DNA from: Psychrobacter immobilis
Lineage (GTDB): Bacteria > Pseudomonadota > Gammaproteobacteria > Pseudomonadales > Moraxellaceae
Length of the DNA stretch: 64,000 nt
Assembly (NCBI RefSeq): GCF_904846175.1
Contig: NZ_CAJGZM010000001.1
Span: 496,001 to 560,000, forward strand
Direction: 5' to 3'
Shown here piece by piece: positions 9,123 to 18,404 of the stretch. The notes beneath the pieces were generated by a model. It was not told the DNA's origin. It searched no databases and saw nothing but the letters and a program-made list of their open reading frames with translations. Numbering within the stretch: position 1 is the stretch's first letter; each line of letters opens with the position of its first letter. Position numbers and translations under genes: made by a program.

Positions 9123-10028
9123 ATGGCATTATTGATACAGCAAACTGTCGCCGCTAAGCAGGCTATCACTGCCCCGTCTAGAGCACAGGCTAAGCGTATT
9201 AATACCATTTTTACCGTAAGTGCGCTTATCGGCATGGTGAGCCTAAGCGCCTGCCAAACAGCGCCCACGGCACTTAAAACCTCTTCTGCACAAACGTTAC
9301 CATCAATAACTCAGCCAACAACTGCGCAGCAAGCCACTTCAAAACAATCAACGGCCAAGCAGTCAACGGCACAACAAACAAAGACTCAAAAGATAACGGC
9401 GACTCAAGCACCTGTCCTTGAAAACCGTACTAATGAAAGCAATGACTATAAAGGTGATGTTTATACTATTGAGCCTTATACACCGCCTGAGCAGCCCACG
9501 GCGACAAATCCGTTAACCGAAGCAACACCTATCTATACGCCGTCTACGCAAAGTCCAATAGTCACTCAGCCTGATAGCCATGATGCCATAATCCTTACGC
9601 CTTCTCGCGAAGATTACATGATACCTGAACCATGGTTACCTTCACATAGTGAGCTATTGGAGCGGGCGCGCCAGAACTCACAGCAGCGCACTCAGCAAAG
9701 TACAGCCAATAATAGCAACCTGCCAGCTTTTCGCAACCTTATGCAAGTAGGTACGGAACAATTAAAATCTGGTAATCTAAATGGTGCTGAAAGCAGCTTT
9801 ACGCGCGCGCAGCGCTTGGCGCCTAAATCATCAGCCGTTTATTTTTACTTGGCACAAGTAGCACTTAAAAAGAACCAACCACGTAAAGCTGAAGCAATGG
9901 CCCGCCGTGGTCTGACCGTCGCTCAAGATAGCAATCGTCGCCGCGCGCTATGGCAAATCATCTTGCAATCAGGACAAGCACAAGGCAACGCCCGCGTGAT
10001 AAAGGAAGCTAAACAAGCGCTACGCTAA
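9123..10028 (+). CDS. TPR lipoprotein, candidate PBP1b activator (LpoP-like)
   Basis: This 301-residue predicted outer-membrane lipoprotein has a long positively charged leader, a hydrophobic segment and a lipobox LSAC with the modified Cys at about residue 45. It continues with a low-complexity Thr/Gln/Ala/Ser linker (about 55-100) and ends in tetratricopeptide-type helices (about 205-300, e.g. GNLNGAESSFTRAQRLAPKSSAVYFYLAQVALKKN). A strong AAGGGG ribosome binding site precedes the ATG, and the gene sits 30 bases after mrcB in the same direction. In Pseudomonas a TPR lipoprotein, LpoP, encoded beside the PBP1b gene activates that enzyme; position and architecture here match that pair. Assignment as LpoP is inference. 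Confidence 0.75.
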   Translation: MALLIQQTVAAKQAITAPSRAQAKRINTIFTVSALIGMVSLSACQTAPTALKTSSAQTLPSITQPTTAQQATSKQSTAKQSTAQQTKTQKITATQAPVLENRTNESNDYKGDVYTIEPYTPPEQPTATNPLTEATPIYTPSTQSPIVTQPDSHDAIILTPSREDYMIPEPWLPSHSELLERARQNSQQRTQQSTANNSNLPAFRNLMQVGTEQLKSGNLNGAESSFTRAQRLAPKSSAVYFYLAQVALKKNQPRKAEAMARRGLTVAQDSNRRRALWQIILQSGQAQGNARVIKEAKQALR

Positions 10029-10088
10029 GCGTATCATGACTGTTATTAAGTCAATGATTATCGACTTGTCTGTTATTCACTTATTTAT

Positions 10089-10135
10089 TAGCGCCAATTT
10101 ATAAATGCTTATTAAACAATTATAAATTGGCGCTA
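10089..10135. repeat. 16-bp perfect inverted repeat
   Basis: Arms TAGCGCCAATTTATAA (10089-10104) and its exact complement (10120-10135) enclose a 15-base AT-rich loop. It lies between the TPR lipoprotein and prmA. No T-tract follows, so it is not a classical intrinsic terminator, though it may protect or end the upstream transcript. Confidence 0.85.
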
Positions 10136-10271
10136 AGACATTCTCTGCAAAATATATGATTTATCAACTGCCAATATCTTTCTCTTTTACTATTTCTTAT
10201 TAACATTATTGATGAATCAATAATATTAAAAGATATCACTCCGTTTTTAATTTAACATGAAGGTAACCCTT

Positions 10272-11198
10272 ATGGCATGGCAACAACTGCATTTACAATG
10301 TGAAAAAGATAACGTCGATCTCGCTGAGGCACTGTTATTAGAAGCTGGCGCTCTCTCAATCGCCTTAGATGACGCAGGCGATCAGCCTTTATTTGAGCCA
10401 CTTCCTGGTGAATCGCCATTGTGGGATGAGGTCATACTCACAGGCTTGTTCGATGCCAGCACTGATGCGGGCAATCGTCAGGCGATTGAGCAATTAAGTC
10501 ATGAAATCGGTGCACAAGTACAAGCCAGCCGAACGTGGGTCAGCGCTGTCGATGATAAGGATTGGGAACGTGAATGGATGTCTAATTATAAGCCGATTGA
10601 GTGCGCCAACGACTTATGGATTGTGCCTAATTGGCTGACACCGCCCAACCCTGACGCTACCAATATTATTATGGATCCAGGTTTAGCTTTTGGTACCGGC
10701 TACCATGCCACTACCCGTTTATGCCTTGATTGGCTAACAGAACAAGACCTAATCGATAAAGTCGTGATTGATTATGGCTGTGGCTCAGGTATTTTAGGCA
10801 TTGCCGCGCTTTTATTGGGCGCCCGTCAAGTTTATGCGGTTGATATTGACCCACAAGCGGTGCTTGCGACCAATCAAAATGCGGCGCGTAATGACGTCGA
10901 TAATCGCCTGCAAGCATTTTTGCCAGAAGACTTCAATAACTACTGGCAACAAAATGATATTAAACCTGTAGATGTCATGGTTGCCAATATTTTAGCCAAG
11001 CCACTTATTGGCTTAGCGCCTTATTTTGCAACCTTGATGGCACCTAAAAGTCGTATCGTACTAGCAGGTTTGATTGAATCGCAAACTGAGCAAGTAACCG
11101 AAGCCTATCAGCCCTATTTTGACCTTGATCCTAAGCACGCTTTTACCGCGCAAGAAGATCAGCATTGGCAGCGTTTATCTGGTACATTTACAGGCTAG
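10272..11198 (+). CDS. prmA: Ribosomal protein L11 methyltransferase
   Basis: PrmA trimethylates ribosomal protein L11 using S-adenosylmethionine. The product is 308 residues with the start at 10272 (MAWQQLHLQC): AAGG at 10260-10263 lies about eight bases before this ATG and would sit inside the longer frame from 10257. The N-terminal substrate-recognition domain (about 1-60) is followed by DPGLAFGTGYHATTRLCL, the SAM-binding motif DYGCGSGILGIAAL, the VDIDPQAV acidic loop and the NILAKPL catalytic-domain motif. The gene order prmA, zinc-ribbon DUF3426 protein, fis, purH resembles that of other gammaproteobacteria. Confidence 0.96.
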   Translation: MAWQQLHLQCEKDNVDLAEALLLEAGALSIALDDAGDQPLFEPLPGESPLWDEVILTGLFDASTDAGNRQAIEQLSHEIGAQVQASRTWVSAVDDKDWEREWMSNYKPIECANDLWIVPNWLTPPNPDATNIIMDPGLAFGTGYHATTRLCLDWLTEQDLIDKVVIDYGCGSGILGIAALLLGARQVYAVDIDPQAVLATNQNAARNDVDNRLQAFLPEDFNNYWQQNDIKPVDVMVANILAKPLIGLAPYFATLMAPKSRIVLAGLIESQTEQVTEAYQPYFDLDPKHAFTAQEDQHWQRLSGTFTG

Positions 11199-11381
11199 CA
11201 ACATTTAATTACATCTGTTACGATAGAGGAGCAGTTAAATAATGTTGTGTATTTGACGCTGCTCTATCGCTGCCTGTAAGTTATGATATTTAGTATATCT
11301 AAATGGACATTAGAATCATTGGCAAAGGTTGGCGAGTGGCTATGCGGTATTAATACTTATACCTTTTTGGATTCCGACCCT

Positions 11382-12692
11382 ATGACTACGCCAATCAAAA
11401 CCCAGTGCCCTCATTGTCATGCTATTTTTAATGTTAATAAAACGGAACTAGACCAGAAAACAGCCACTGTCTGCTGTGAACATTGTCAGCAAAGTTTTTT
11501 GGTTGATAACAATCTTATTGTCACCGCTGCTACAGAACAATCTACTGATGATATCGTGGTTGAAAATAAAACTGCTGCCCTTAGTACTTCTAACATTTCT
11601 ATTGATAAGCAAAATTCCACTGTTTCGCCAGAATCAAAAACTATAACAAAGCCAAATACCACATCAAAGCCAGCAGAAGCGGACATTCTCATCCATGATA
11701 ATATGCTTGATGATGACTTAATAGATGATGAGTTGATTCATGACGATATGGATATTGAGGATTTTGAAGAGCAAGATTTAGAATACGGCTCACTAGACAG
11801 TATGGATGCCTGGTTGACACAAGCAACGGATAGCAATCCTACTGCTATTAAAGATAAAAACATTCATTCAGAAAAAAACAACTCTAAGACATTAGATAAA
11901 AGCTCTCATCTATCTGTGAGCCCAATAGAAAACGCTTCTTTAGTAAAAACCTCCTTAAACAAGGATTCATCAGCTGCACACGTTGCTCTCAGCTCAGCCG
12001 CCGCTAATGATATTCATGCCAATATTGATGCCAATGCTGATGAATCATGGCTTGAAAAACTACTAAAAGAGCAAAATCAAAGCGAAGATACCACAAAAGA
12101 TCAGACAGACTTATCAGAACTGCTTGCCAGTATGGGTGTGTCAATTAAAGACGAAGACCATACTAATGCGCTACGTGTTAAACAACGGAAGGCCCAAGAC
12201 AAGTTTTCACCAACGCCTGCCAGGTGGTCTATTGCCTCATTGCTATGGACACTCGGTTGTTTGGTCTTAACGCTGCTACTTTTTGCTCAGTATGTCATTT
12301 TTAACTTAGATGACTTGGTTAAAAATCCTGCCCATGCCGAGCGTTTGCAAAAAGTATGTGCCATCGCCGCTTGTAGCCTGCCTAGCGCCAATTTAGCAGC
12401 TTTGAGCACAAGCGATATTAAGCACCAGACCAGTCGTATTAAAACTGCCAGCTCATTTAGCGATATCAGCATCACTTTAAACAATCAAAGCGCACAAGCA
12501 CAACTACTTCCTCACGTAAAAGTGAGTGTCTATGGGGACAATGCGCTTATCGGAGCATTTATCGCAGCGCCAGAGGATTATTTATTGAGCGCGCAAAGCC
12601 AATTAGGCGCGTCAAGTCGCAAGCAGCTATTGTTCACTGTACCAGTTGCCAATGCTCAAATCAGCAAAGTGAGCGTCGAGCCTATTTACTAA
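11382..12692 (+). CDS. Zinc-ribbon DUF3426 domain membrane protein
   Basis: The N-terminus carries an MJ0042-type zinc ribbon (CPHCHAIFNV ... CCEHCQQSF), followed by a long acidic Ser/Asp/Asn-rich disordered region, one membrane helix (SLLWTLGCLVLTLLLFAQYVIF) and a C-terminal periplasmic DUF3426 domain with two Cys and the F.DI.I.LNN.. pattern. Starting at 11382 (MTTPIKTQCPHCH) gives 436 residues. The longer frame from 11283 adds 33 residues without family resemblance, although the ribosome binding site for 11382 is weak (GGA). Members often sit next to prmA, as here. Molecular function is unknown. Confidence 0.82.
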   Translation: MTTPIKTQCPHCHAIFNVNKTELDQKTATVCCEHCQQSFLVDNNLIVTAATEQSTDDIVVENKTAALSTSNISIDKQNSTVSPESKTITKPNTTSKPAEADILIHDNMLDDDLIDDELIHDDMDIEDFEEQDLEYGSLDSMDAWLTQATDSNPTAIKDKNIHSEKNNSKTLDKSSHLSVSPIENASLVKTSLNKDSSAAHVALSSAAANDIHANIDANADESWLEKLLKEQNQSEDTTKDQTDLSELLASMGVSIKDEDHTNALRVKQRKAQDKFSPTPARWSIASLLWTLGCLVLTLLLFAQYVIFNLDDLVKNPAHAERLQKVCAIAACSLPSANLAALSTSDIKHQTSRIKTASSFSDISITLNNQSAQAQLLPHVKVSVYGDNALIGAFIAAPEDYLLSAQSQLGASSRKQLLFTVPVANAQISKVSVEPIY

Positions 12693-12998
12693 CGATATCG
12701 TTTATTAAAAGTATCGCTTATTAAAAACACCGTTAATAGGCACATGATTTATGCAAAATTATCTTTTATAAAAGACAGCTCTTATTACAGAAAGTTCTTA
12801 GTAAGGGCATCGTTTATTAAAAACACGATGCTATCCAATCACATTGAAGCCAATCACGCTAACTCGGTAATAATAGATAAAAATAAGTAGCCTCAAGCCT
12901 ACTTTAATACCCAATCTGTTGCTCTGATAGGCGCTGGCTTTGATATAATAGCGCTTAAACGCCTAATGGTTTTTCTTTACGCTCAAGGACATTATCTT
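12693..12998 (+). other. Intergenic region upstream of fis with short direct repeats
   Basis: This 306-base AT-rich spacer holds three copies of an ATCG(T/C)TTATTAAAA unit (about 12697, 12713 and 12809). The third is embedded in a perfect hairpin GCATCGT/ACGATGC (12807-12831). The fis promoter candidate lies at the right end. In many gammaproteobacteria dusB precedes fis; it is absent here. Confidence 0.6.
12919..12949 (+). promoter_or_regulatory. Candidate fis promoter (extended -10)
   Basis: An extended -10 TGATATAAT (12941-12949) with perfect TATAAT is preceded by TTGCTC (12919-12924) at 19 bases. It lies about 50 bases upstream of the chosen fis ATG. Confidence 0.6.
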
Positions 12999-13358
12999 AT
13001 GGCAACACATGCACAGTATAATGCCACTCATCTTGATAAAAATACTGAGAATCCTGCTGATTACTATAAAGAGGATTACCATCGCTCCATTCACGAGGTT
13101 GAGTCTTTTTTAGACAGTAGTATGCATGCTCATGAACCATTGCGGGTACACGTAGAACGTGTGGTGCGGCAGTATTTTTCGATGTTAGATGATGAGCTGC
13201 CAACCGACTTGTATAATCTTATTTTAAAAGAGATAGAGCAACCGCTATTGTCTGTGGTACTTGAAAAGAGCCGTGGCAATCAAACCAAGTGTGCTCAAAT
13301 TTTAGGTCTCAATCGCGGTACACTACGCAAAAAGCTAAAAACCTATGGTTTAATGTAG
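12999..13358 (+). CDS. fis: DNA-binding protein Fis
   Basis: Fis is a nucleoid-associated dimer that bends DNA and activates stable-RNA promoters. The C-terminal half carries the family signature LLSVVLEKSRGNQTKCAQILGLNRGTLRKKLKTYGLM, a helix-turn-helix nearly identical to other Fis proteins. Start 12999 (119 residues) was chosen because AAGGA (12984-12988) is well placed; the longer frame from 12966 has no such site. The N-terminal about 30 residues, rich in His, Asn and Asp, are longer than in E. coli Fis (98 residues). It is followed by purH, but dusB and purD, common neighbours elsewhere, are not present. Confidence 0.94.
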   Translation: MATHAQYNATHLDKNTENPADYYKEDYHRSIHEVESFLDSSMHAHEPLRVHVERVVRQYFSMLDDELPTDLYNLILKEIEQPLLSVVLEKSRGNQTKCAQILGLNRGTLRKKLKTYGLM

Positions 13359-13389
13359 TCTATAGTTTGATGTAGGAAGGCTTAATATC

Positions 13390-13418
13390 TTGTGCCGCCT
13401 GCTTTTGCTTATTATCAT
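13390..13418 (+). promoter_or_regulatory. Candidate purH promoter
   Basis: TTGTGC (13390-13395) and TATCAT (13413-13418) are separated by 17 bases in the fis-purH spacer. It would give a leader of about 155 bases ending in the hairpin at 13540-13567. The -35 match is weak. Confidence 0.3.
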
Positions 13419-13539
13419 CAAATATAGTGCTCACCACCCTTATCACCATTTCTAACTGACATTCAATATGTATGGCACGTTTATAGTTTATGATCTTATC
13501 AAAGCCGATATGCTCTGCACTGCTTGCCATTATTACCTT

Positions 13540-13567
13540 GCCAGACGTTTACGTCAGGCTTTTTTTA
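13540..13567 (+). terminator. Terminator-like hairpin immediately upstream of purH
   Basis: A stem GCC-A-GACG / CGTC-A-GGC with a TTTA loop is followed by seven or more T. It ends 13 bases before the purH ATG, leaving no space for a promoter. It is either the fis terminator with read-through into purH, or an attenuator in the purH leader. Confidence 0.7.
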
Positions 13568-13580
13568 TGGAAATTTTTTT

Positions 13581-15161
13581 ATGAGTACAACTCCGCTTGC
13601 CCTACTATCAGTCTCTGATAAATCTAATATCGTTGAATTCGCTCAAGGTCTGTTGAAAGCAGGTTTTGGCTTACTATCGACCGGCGGTACTTACCGCTTG
13701 CTAACCGAGCACAACGTCGCTGTCACCGAAGTATCAGACTATACCGGTTTCCCTGAAATGATGGACGGCCGTGTTAAAACCTTGCATCCTAAGATTCATG
13801 GCGGTATTTTAGGGCGCCGTGGTACTGATGACTCCGTGATGAATGAGCACGCCATTGAGCGTATTGACTTGGTCGTCGTCAACCTTTATCCGTTTGCACA
13901 AACCATTGCTCGTGCTGATGTGACTATGAACGATGCGATCGAAAATATCGATATTGGCGGTCCTACTATGGTGCGTTCAGCAGCAAAAAACCACGCCCAT
14001 GTCGGTATTGTGACTGATCCTGCTGACTATACGCGCGTACTCGAAGCCTTCGGTGATGGAACTACCCTAACCCATGCCTTACGCTACGATTTAGCCGTCA
14101 AAGCCTTTGAGCATACGGCACAATACGACGGTATGATTGCAAATTTCTTGGGCAGCCGAGTGAATGAGACTCAAGAACCAGAGAACTTCTCCCGTACCTT
14201 TAACGTCCAACTTGAGAAAGTACAAGACCTACGCTACGGTGAAAATCCCCATCAAAACGCTGCTTTTTATGTTGAAAATCATGCCCTAAAAAGCAAGCAA
14301 GCGTCTATTGCAACCGCGAAGCAATTGCAAGGTAAAGAGCTGTCTTATAACAACATCGCTGATACCGATGCCGCGCTTGAATGCGTTAAAGCCTTTAGTG
14401 CACCCGCTTGTGTCATCGTAAAACATGCCAATCCTTGCGGTGTAGCCGTAGATAACGATCAAGTAGCCGCTTATCGCACTGCCTTTAGTACCGATCCTGA
14501 GTCATCTTTTGGTGGCATTATCGCCTTTAACCGCCCACTAACGGTTGCTGCTGCCAAAGCCATTATTGACAATCAATTTGTCGAGGTTATTATTGCCCCA
14601 AGTATCGAAGATGGCGTTCTTGAGGCGACTGCGAGCAAGAAAAACGTGCGCGTCTTAGTTTGCGGTGAATTGCCAACGCCTGAGCAACGCGAAAGCCAAC
14701 TTGATTATAAACGCGTCAATGGTGGCTTATTGGTGCAAGAGCAAGATTTGGGCTTGATTACCGCTAATGATTTAAAAATCGTTACTGACGTGCAGCCAAC
14801 GGAAGCGCAAATTGCTGATTTGTTATTTAGCTGGAATGTCGCTAAATATGTCAAATCAAATGCGATTGTTTATGCCAAAGGTCAACGCACTATCGGTGTT
14901 GGCGCGGGTCAAATGAGCCGGGTAAATTCAGCGCGTATCGCCGCTATCAAAGCTGAGCACGCCGGTCTTGCCACTGAAGGTGCGGTAATGGCGTCAGATG
15001 CCTTCTTCCCTTTCCGTGATGGTATCGATAACGCTGCTGAAGTCGGCATTGCTGCTATCATTCAACCGGGTGGCTCTATGCGTGATGACGAAACAATTGC
15101 TGCCGCCAATGAGCATGGTATCGCCATGGTATTCACTGGTATGCGTCATTTCCGCCATTAA
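13581..15161 (+). CDS. purH: Bifunctional AICAR formyltransferase / IMP cyclohydrolase
   Basis: PurH catalyses the last two steps of de novo IMP synthesis. The 526-residue product begins [16 protein letters not shown], the conserved start of the MGS-like IMP cyclohydrolase domain ([27 protein letters not shown]). The formyltransferase domain follows ([34 protein letters not shown]) and the protein ends in GMRHFRH as typical. The longer frame from 13524 reads through a terminator hairpin and is rejected. purD, often the next gene, is absent: a convergent terminator and ppiD follow. Confidence 0.97.
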   Translation: MSTTPLALLSVSDKSNIVEFAQGLLKAGFGLLSTGGTYRLLTEHNVAVTEVSDYTGFPEMMDGRVKTLHPKIHGGILGRRGTDDSVMNEHAIERIDLVVVNLYPFAQTIARADVTMNDAIENIDIGGPTMVRSAAKNHAHVGIVTDPADYTRVLEAFGDGTTLTHALRYDLAVKAFEHTAQYDGMIANFLGSRVNETQEPENFSRTFNVQLEKVQDLRYGENPHQNAAFYVENHALKSKQASIATAKQLQGKELSYNNIADTDAALECVKAFSAPACVIVKHANPCGVAVDNDQVAAYRTAFSTDPESSFGGIIAFNRPLTVAAAKAIIDNQFVEVIIAPSIEDGVLEATASKKNVRVLVCGELPTPEQRESQLDYKRVNGGLLVQEQDLGLITANDLKIVTDVQPTEAQIADLLFSWNVAKYVKSNAIVYAKGQRTIGVGAGQMSRVNSARIAAIKAEHAGLATEGAVMASDAFFPFRDGIDNAAEVGIAAIIQPGGSMRDDETIAAANEHGIAMVFTGMRHFRH

Positions 15162-15223
15162 TCAGCAGTTAAAATAATGCTGTTAAGACAAAAGCGTTGA
15201 GAATAAATAAAAATCGTATTGCA

Positions 15224-15256
15224 TAAAAAAAGCCACTATCAATAGTGGCTTTTTTA
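15224..15256. terminator. Bidirectional intrinsic terminator
   Basis: A-tract, stem GCCACTA / TAGTGGC with a short loop, and T-tract between convergent purH and ppiD. Confidence 0.92.
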
Positions 15257-15316
15257 TATTTAAGATTTAATAAAATTTATTAAGACAAATGGTTCAACAA
15301 ATGCCTTATAAATCGA

Positions 15317-17191
15317 TTAACTTCCTTGCGCATTGGCCATATTGGCTTCGTTAATCTCAACTTTATAGACCATACGTAGATAATCTAGATAATCTTGCAG
15401 CTGATCTTGACCTAAATTATCACGAATAATGGCGGCAGTTTGTGCTCTTTGGGCATCAGACAACGGTGATTGCTGCTCTGTTTTAATACGATCACCGACC
15501 AATAGCGTCGCACCCATCTCAGTCTCGCTCGCTACTGCTACGACACCATTTGCTGCCGCTTGCTGACTAAAGGCTAAGCCACGCTCTTTTTCAGTCAATT
15601 GCGTGGTTTGACGGTTTATTTCGCCTAACGCTTGCAGTTTAACGGCTTGTTTAGCAATATCAGCAGGCGTCTTAATACCAGTTGCTAGTTTTTTCGCCTC
15701 TTGTAATGCTAAAGCCGTCGCTTTTTGTTGACGTAATACCTTCGTTATTTGTGGCGTCGCTGCCGTCAAAGATAATGTTTTGGTTGGACGATAATTACTT
15801 GGTTGTACCCATACCGTGCCATTGCCGACCTCAATACCCGCCGTCACTGCTTGGTCTTGAATAGTAAACTCATCAAACGCCTGCTTAATTACGACTGGCT
15901 GTGCCAAAACAGAGGTGTTATTTTCTTTACGATAATCTTTGATACGTTTTAATGGCACATTTTCTTGCTGAGCGATGTCTTCGATACTAAAACCATCTGC
16001 TGCCAAGTCATTAATCGCCGTGACTTTATCGGCATACATTTCCTGACGCTTATACTCTTTGGCTTTAGCCGTTAGCTCTGCACGCATGCTTTCTAAACTT
16101 GGTATTTTGCTACCATTATCCTCGGTCACAGTAAATATCTGATAGCCAAAACTGGTCTTCACAGGCGCGCTGACATCACCAGCACTTAAGCCTTCAAGCG
16201 CTTTTTCAACTGCTGCGGCGTCATTACCAAATACTGAGGGATTAAAGCTACCAATAGCACCGCCTGTTTCTCCCGATGGATCATCAGACTCGGTTTTGGC
16301 TAACTTAGCAAATGATTCACCTTTAGCAAGACGGGCTTTAATCTTATCAGCACGCGCTTTGGCATCTTTACCCGTTAACAAAATTTGGCTGATTTTACGC
16401 TCGTCAACCACGGCTAGTCCTTGCTTATAGGCTTCATATTGCTGCTGAACATCTTCTTTGCTGACTTCATTAACTTCAATCGCTTGCGGGCTCAGTTGCA
16501 AGTAAGCCAAATCCACCATGGCCGCGCTTTTTAGCTTGTCTTTATTGGCATCATAATAGGCTTGTATGTCACCCTTGCTCAACTTTACTTGTTCAGCATA
16601 GTCTTGCCAATTAAAACGATGCAGCCAAATATTGCGCGACTCTAGCTGCAGGTCAATCAATTGACTGACCGCTTGCATTGGATAAACTGCGGTGCCTACG
16701 ATACTAGCATTGAGCTGATCTAGGCTTAACTGATTGCGAAACTCTGCAAATAGCTGGTCTTTGGTCATATTGCGCTGACGTAAAAAGTTTGAAAACTGCT
16801 CGTTAGAAAAGTTACCTTCCGCATCTTTAAAGATTTCTTCTTGGCGCAACAAGCGATTGATGGTGTCATCAGAAACCGTCATACCAAGCTTGCCAGCCTG
16901 CTGCTCTAGTAAGGTGCGATCAATCAAGCCTTTTAAGACTTGCTCGTGTAGCACATCTTCATTTAATAAACTGGCATCATCAACTTGGTCTAAAAGCTCG
17001 CTACGGCGACTATTTACCGCCGTCTGATACTCGGACATCCCCACGCTTGCCTCACCTACTTGAGCGATTTGGTTGGGATCGACCCCGCCTCCAAAGTAGC
17101 TTTCGACACCCAATAGAGCGAGCGGCGATAGGCATAGAATCAATAAAATGCGACCCGGCCAACTTTTTAAGAAATCGCGCAATTTATCCAT
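15317..17191 (-). CDS. ppiD: Peptidyl-prolyl isomerase PpiD (SurA N-terminal / parvulin)
   Basis: PpiD is an inner-membrane-anchored periplasmic chaperone near the Sec translocon. The 624-residue protein has a short cytoplasmic N-terminus (MDKLRDFLKSWPGRILL), one membrane helix (about 14-30), a SurA-like N-domain with a conserved DQVDD..NE..L...VLKGLIDRTLLEQQA segment, and a rotamase domain (about 265-365: KISQILLTG ... GGAIGSFNPSVFG ... KTSFGYQIFTV). A C-terminal helical region follows. The order hupB then ppiD on one strand matches the lon-hupB-ppiD region of other gammaproteobacteria, though a terminator separates them here. Confidence 0.93.
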   Translation of the reverse strand: MDKLRDFLKSWPGRILLILCLSPLALLGVESYFGGGVDPNQIAQVGEASVGMSEYQTAVNSRRSELLDQVDDASLLNEDVLHEQVLKGLIDRTLLEQQAGKLGMTVSDDTINRLLRQEEIFKDAEGNFSNEQFSNFLRQRNMTKDQLFAEFRNQLSLDQLNASIVGTAVYPMQAVSQLIDLQLESRNIWLHRFNWQDYAEQVKLSKGDIQAYYDANKDKLKSAAMVDLAYLQLSPQAIEVNEVSKEDVQQQYEAYKQGLAVVDERKISQILLTGKDAKARADKIKARLAKGESFAKLAKTESDDPSGETGGAIGSFNPSVFGNDAAAVEKALEGLSAGDVSAPVKTSFGYQIFTVTEDNGSKIPSLESMRAELTAKAKEYKRQEMYADKVTAINDLAADGFSIEDIAQQENVPLKRIKDYRKENNTSVLAQPVVIKQAFDEFTIQDQAVTAGIEVGNGTVWVQPSNYRPTKTLSLTAATPQITKVLRQQKATALALQEAKKLATGIKTPADIAKQAVKLQALGEINRQTTQLTEKERGLAFSQQAAANGVVAVASETEMGATLLVGDRIKTEQQSPLSDAQRAQTAAIIRDNLGQDQLQDYLDYLRMVYKVEINEANMANAQGS

Positions 17192-17667
17192 AGTTATCTC
17201 TGCTTTATTAACCTATATTGATGAAAGACCATTGTAATACTATTAATAATATCAACGCTGTATAAGCAGGCAATGGTAAGAAAAAAACGTGTGCATTTTA
17301 TCGTTGTAAAACAAGGCTGATTGATGAAGCTTATGACAAGGTTTTTTGAAAACACTTGTTTAAACAACACAGCTATCGCGCGCCCTATGATACGTGATTT
17401 TTAAGATATACTCAAAATATTCACGCTACTATTCATACTAATTGATACAAATTATAGCACTAAAAAAAGCACCTAATCTCTAGGTGCTTTTTTGCTACAT
17501 CACTCATGACTCAGACTGTGCTTTGATTGTACTTTAAACCATGAGTTGCCATTATCAATTTATTACCAACAAACACCGTTTTTATTCGTATATCACGTCG
17601 TCAACGAGCATCTGTGTGGCATAAAATAGATTAAAGGGCTTAAATAAAGCGGTTTGCTTTAAACGAC
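17192..17667 (-). other. hupB-ppiD intergenic region
   Basis: This 476-base non-coding region contains the hupB terminator (17462-17493). The remainder is AT-rich, must hold the ppiD promoter and shows no open frame with a ribosome binding site. Confidence 0.6.
17462..17493. terminator. Intrinsic terminator downstream of hupB
   Basis: A-tract, stem GCACCTA / TAGGTGC with loop ATCTC, T-tract. It lies 175 bases after the hupB stop and insulates ppiD from hupB transcription. Confidence 0.9.
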
Positions 17668-17940
17668 TTAGTTTAAACGCTCTTTTAAGTTTTTACCGGC
17701 TTTGAAGCTTGGTACTTTGCTCGCTGGAATGCTAAGCTCTTCACCAGTCTTAGGGTTACGGCCTGTACGAGCCTTACGGTCTTTTACGCTAAAAGTACCA
17801 AAACCAACCAATGAGATGCTATCGCCAGCTTCTAGAGCTTCGCCAACACTTTCCATTACTGCATTTAAAGCTTCACCAGCTTGAGTTTTATTTAGACCAC
17901 TTTTTTCGGCGATGCTATCAATTAATTCTGACTTATTCAT
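17668..17940 (-). CDS. hupB: DNA-binding protein HU
   Basis: HU is the abundant non-specific DNA-bending nucleoid protein. The 90-residue product has the exact family length and signature: [40 protein letters not shown], and a [12 protein letters not shown].. C-terminus. The start at 17940 follows a strong AAGGAAA site; the open frame extends to 18015 but that part contains promoter sequence. ppiD lies downstream, which favours the hupB (HU-beta) name over hupA. Confidence 0.97.
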   Translation of the reverse strand: MNKSELIDSIAEKSGLNKTQAGEALNAVMESVGEALEAGDSISLVGFGTFSVKDRKARTGRNPKTGEELSIPASKVPSFKAGKNLKERLN

Positions 17941-17986
17941 AAAATTTCCTTCAAGTTTTAGGGGGTAAAAAACGCTCACACCAAGT

Positions 17987-18015
17987 ATTGTATCGCTCTC
18001 AGAGTACTTAAGCAA
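17987..18015 (-). promoter_or_regulatory. Candidate hupB promoter
   Basis: On the minus strand TTGCTT (18015-18010) and TACAAT (17992-17987) are separated by exactly 17 bases. It lies about 47 bases upstream of the HU start codon. Confidence 0.6.
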
Positions 18016-18365
18016 TAAAAACCACTGGCCTCACGCATAAACAGGTTTCGCTTTGTTAACGTCTTTATATCAAGGCCGCATAAGGAGCGCAAGCGATTTT
18101 ACATATTTTTGTCCACTGTGCTACTTATTTGACACTCAATGTTACTTAAAACTGCTGCAACTTTTCTACTAAATCGCTACTTTGTCTTAGACAGTTTAGT
18201 ATCGTTGGTTTAGCTATGTATCGTCATATCGGTGGTTTACCTATATAGCATGACAGCATTATCAGATATTCAGTATAGGCTTCAGTACGAAATGTAAATT
18301 GCTAACTTCGCTACCTAAAAATCAGGTTTGCCCATAATGAATAGCTGCCAAGCCATACTAGTACA

Positions 18366-18404
18366 TTGTCAGTCATAAATACCAGTGTATTTATTGACTG
18401 GCAA
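18366..18404. repeat. Imperfect 16-bp hairpin
   Basis: Arms TTGTCAGTCATAAATA and TATTTATTGACTGGCAA pair over about 16 bases with one bulge and one G-T pair around a six-base loop. No T-tract follows. Confidence 0.7.

Noticed and set aside
13540..13559. PurR-like operator within the purH hairpin (GACGTTTACGTC)
   Set aside because: Matches only part of the E. coli PurR box and is explained by the terminator-like stem.
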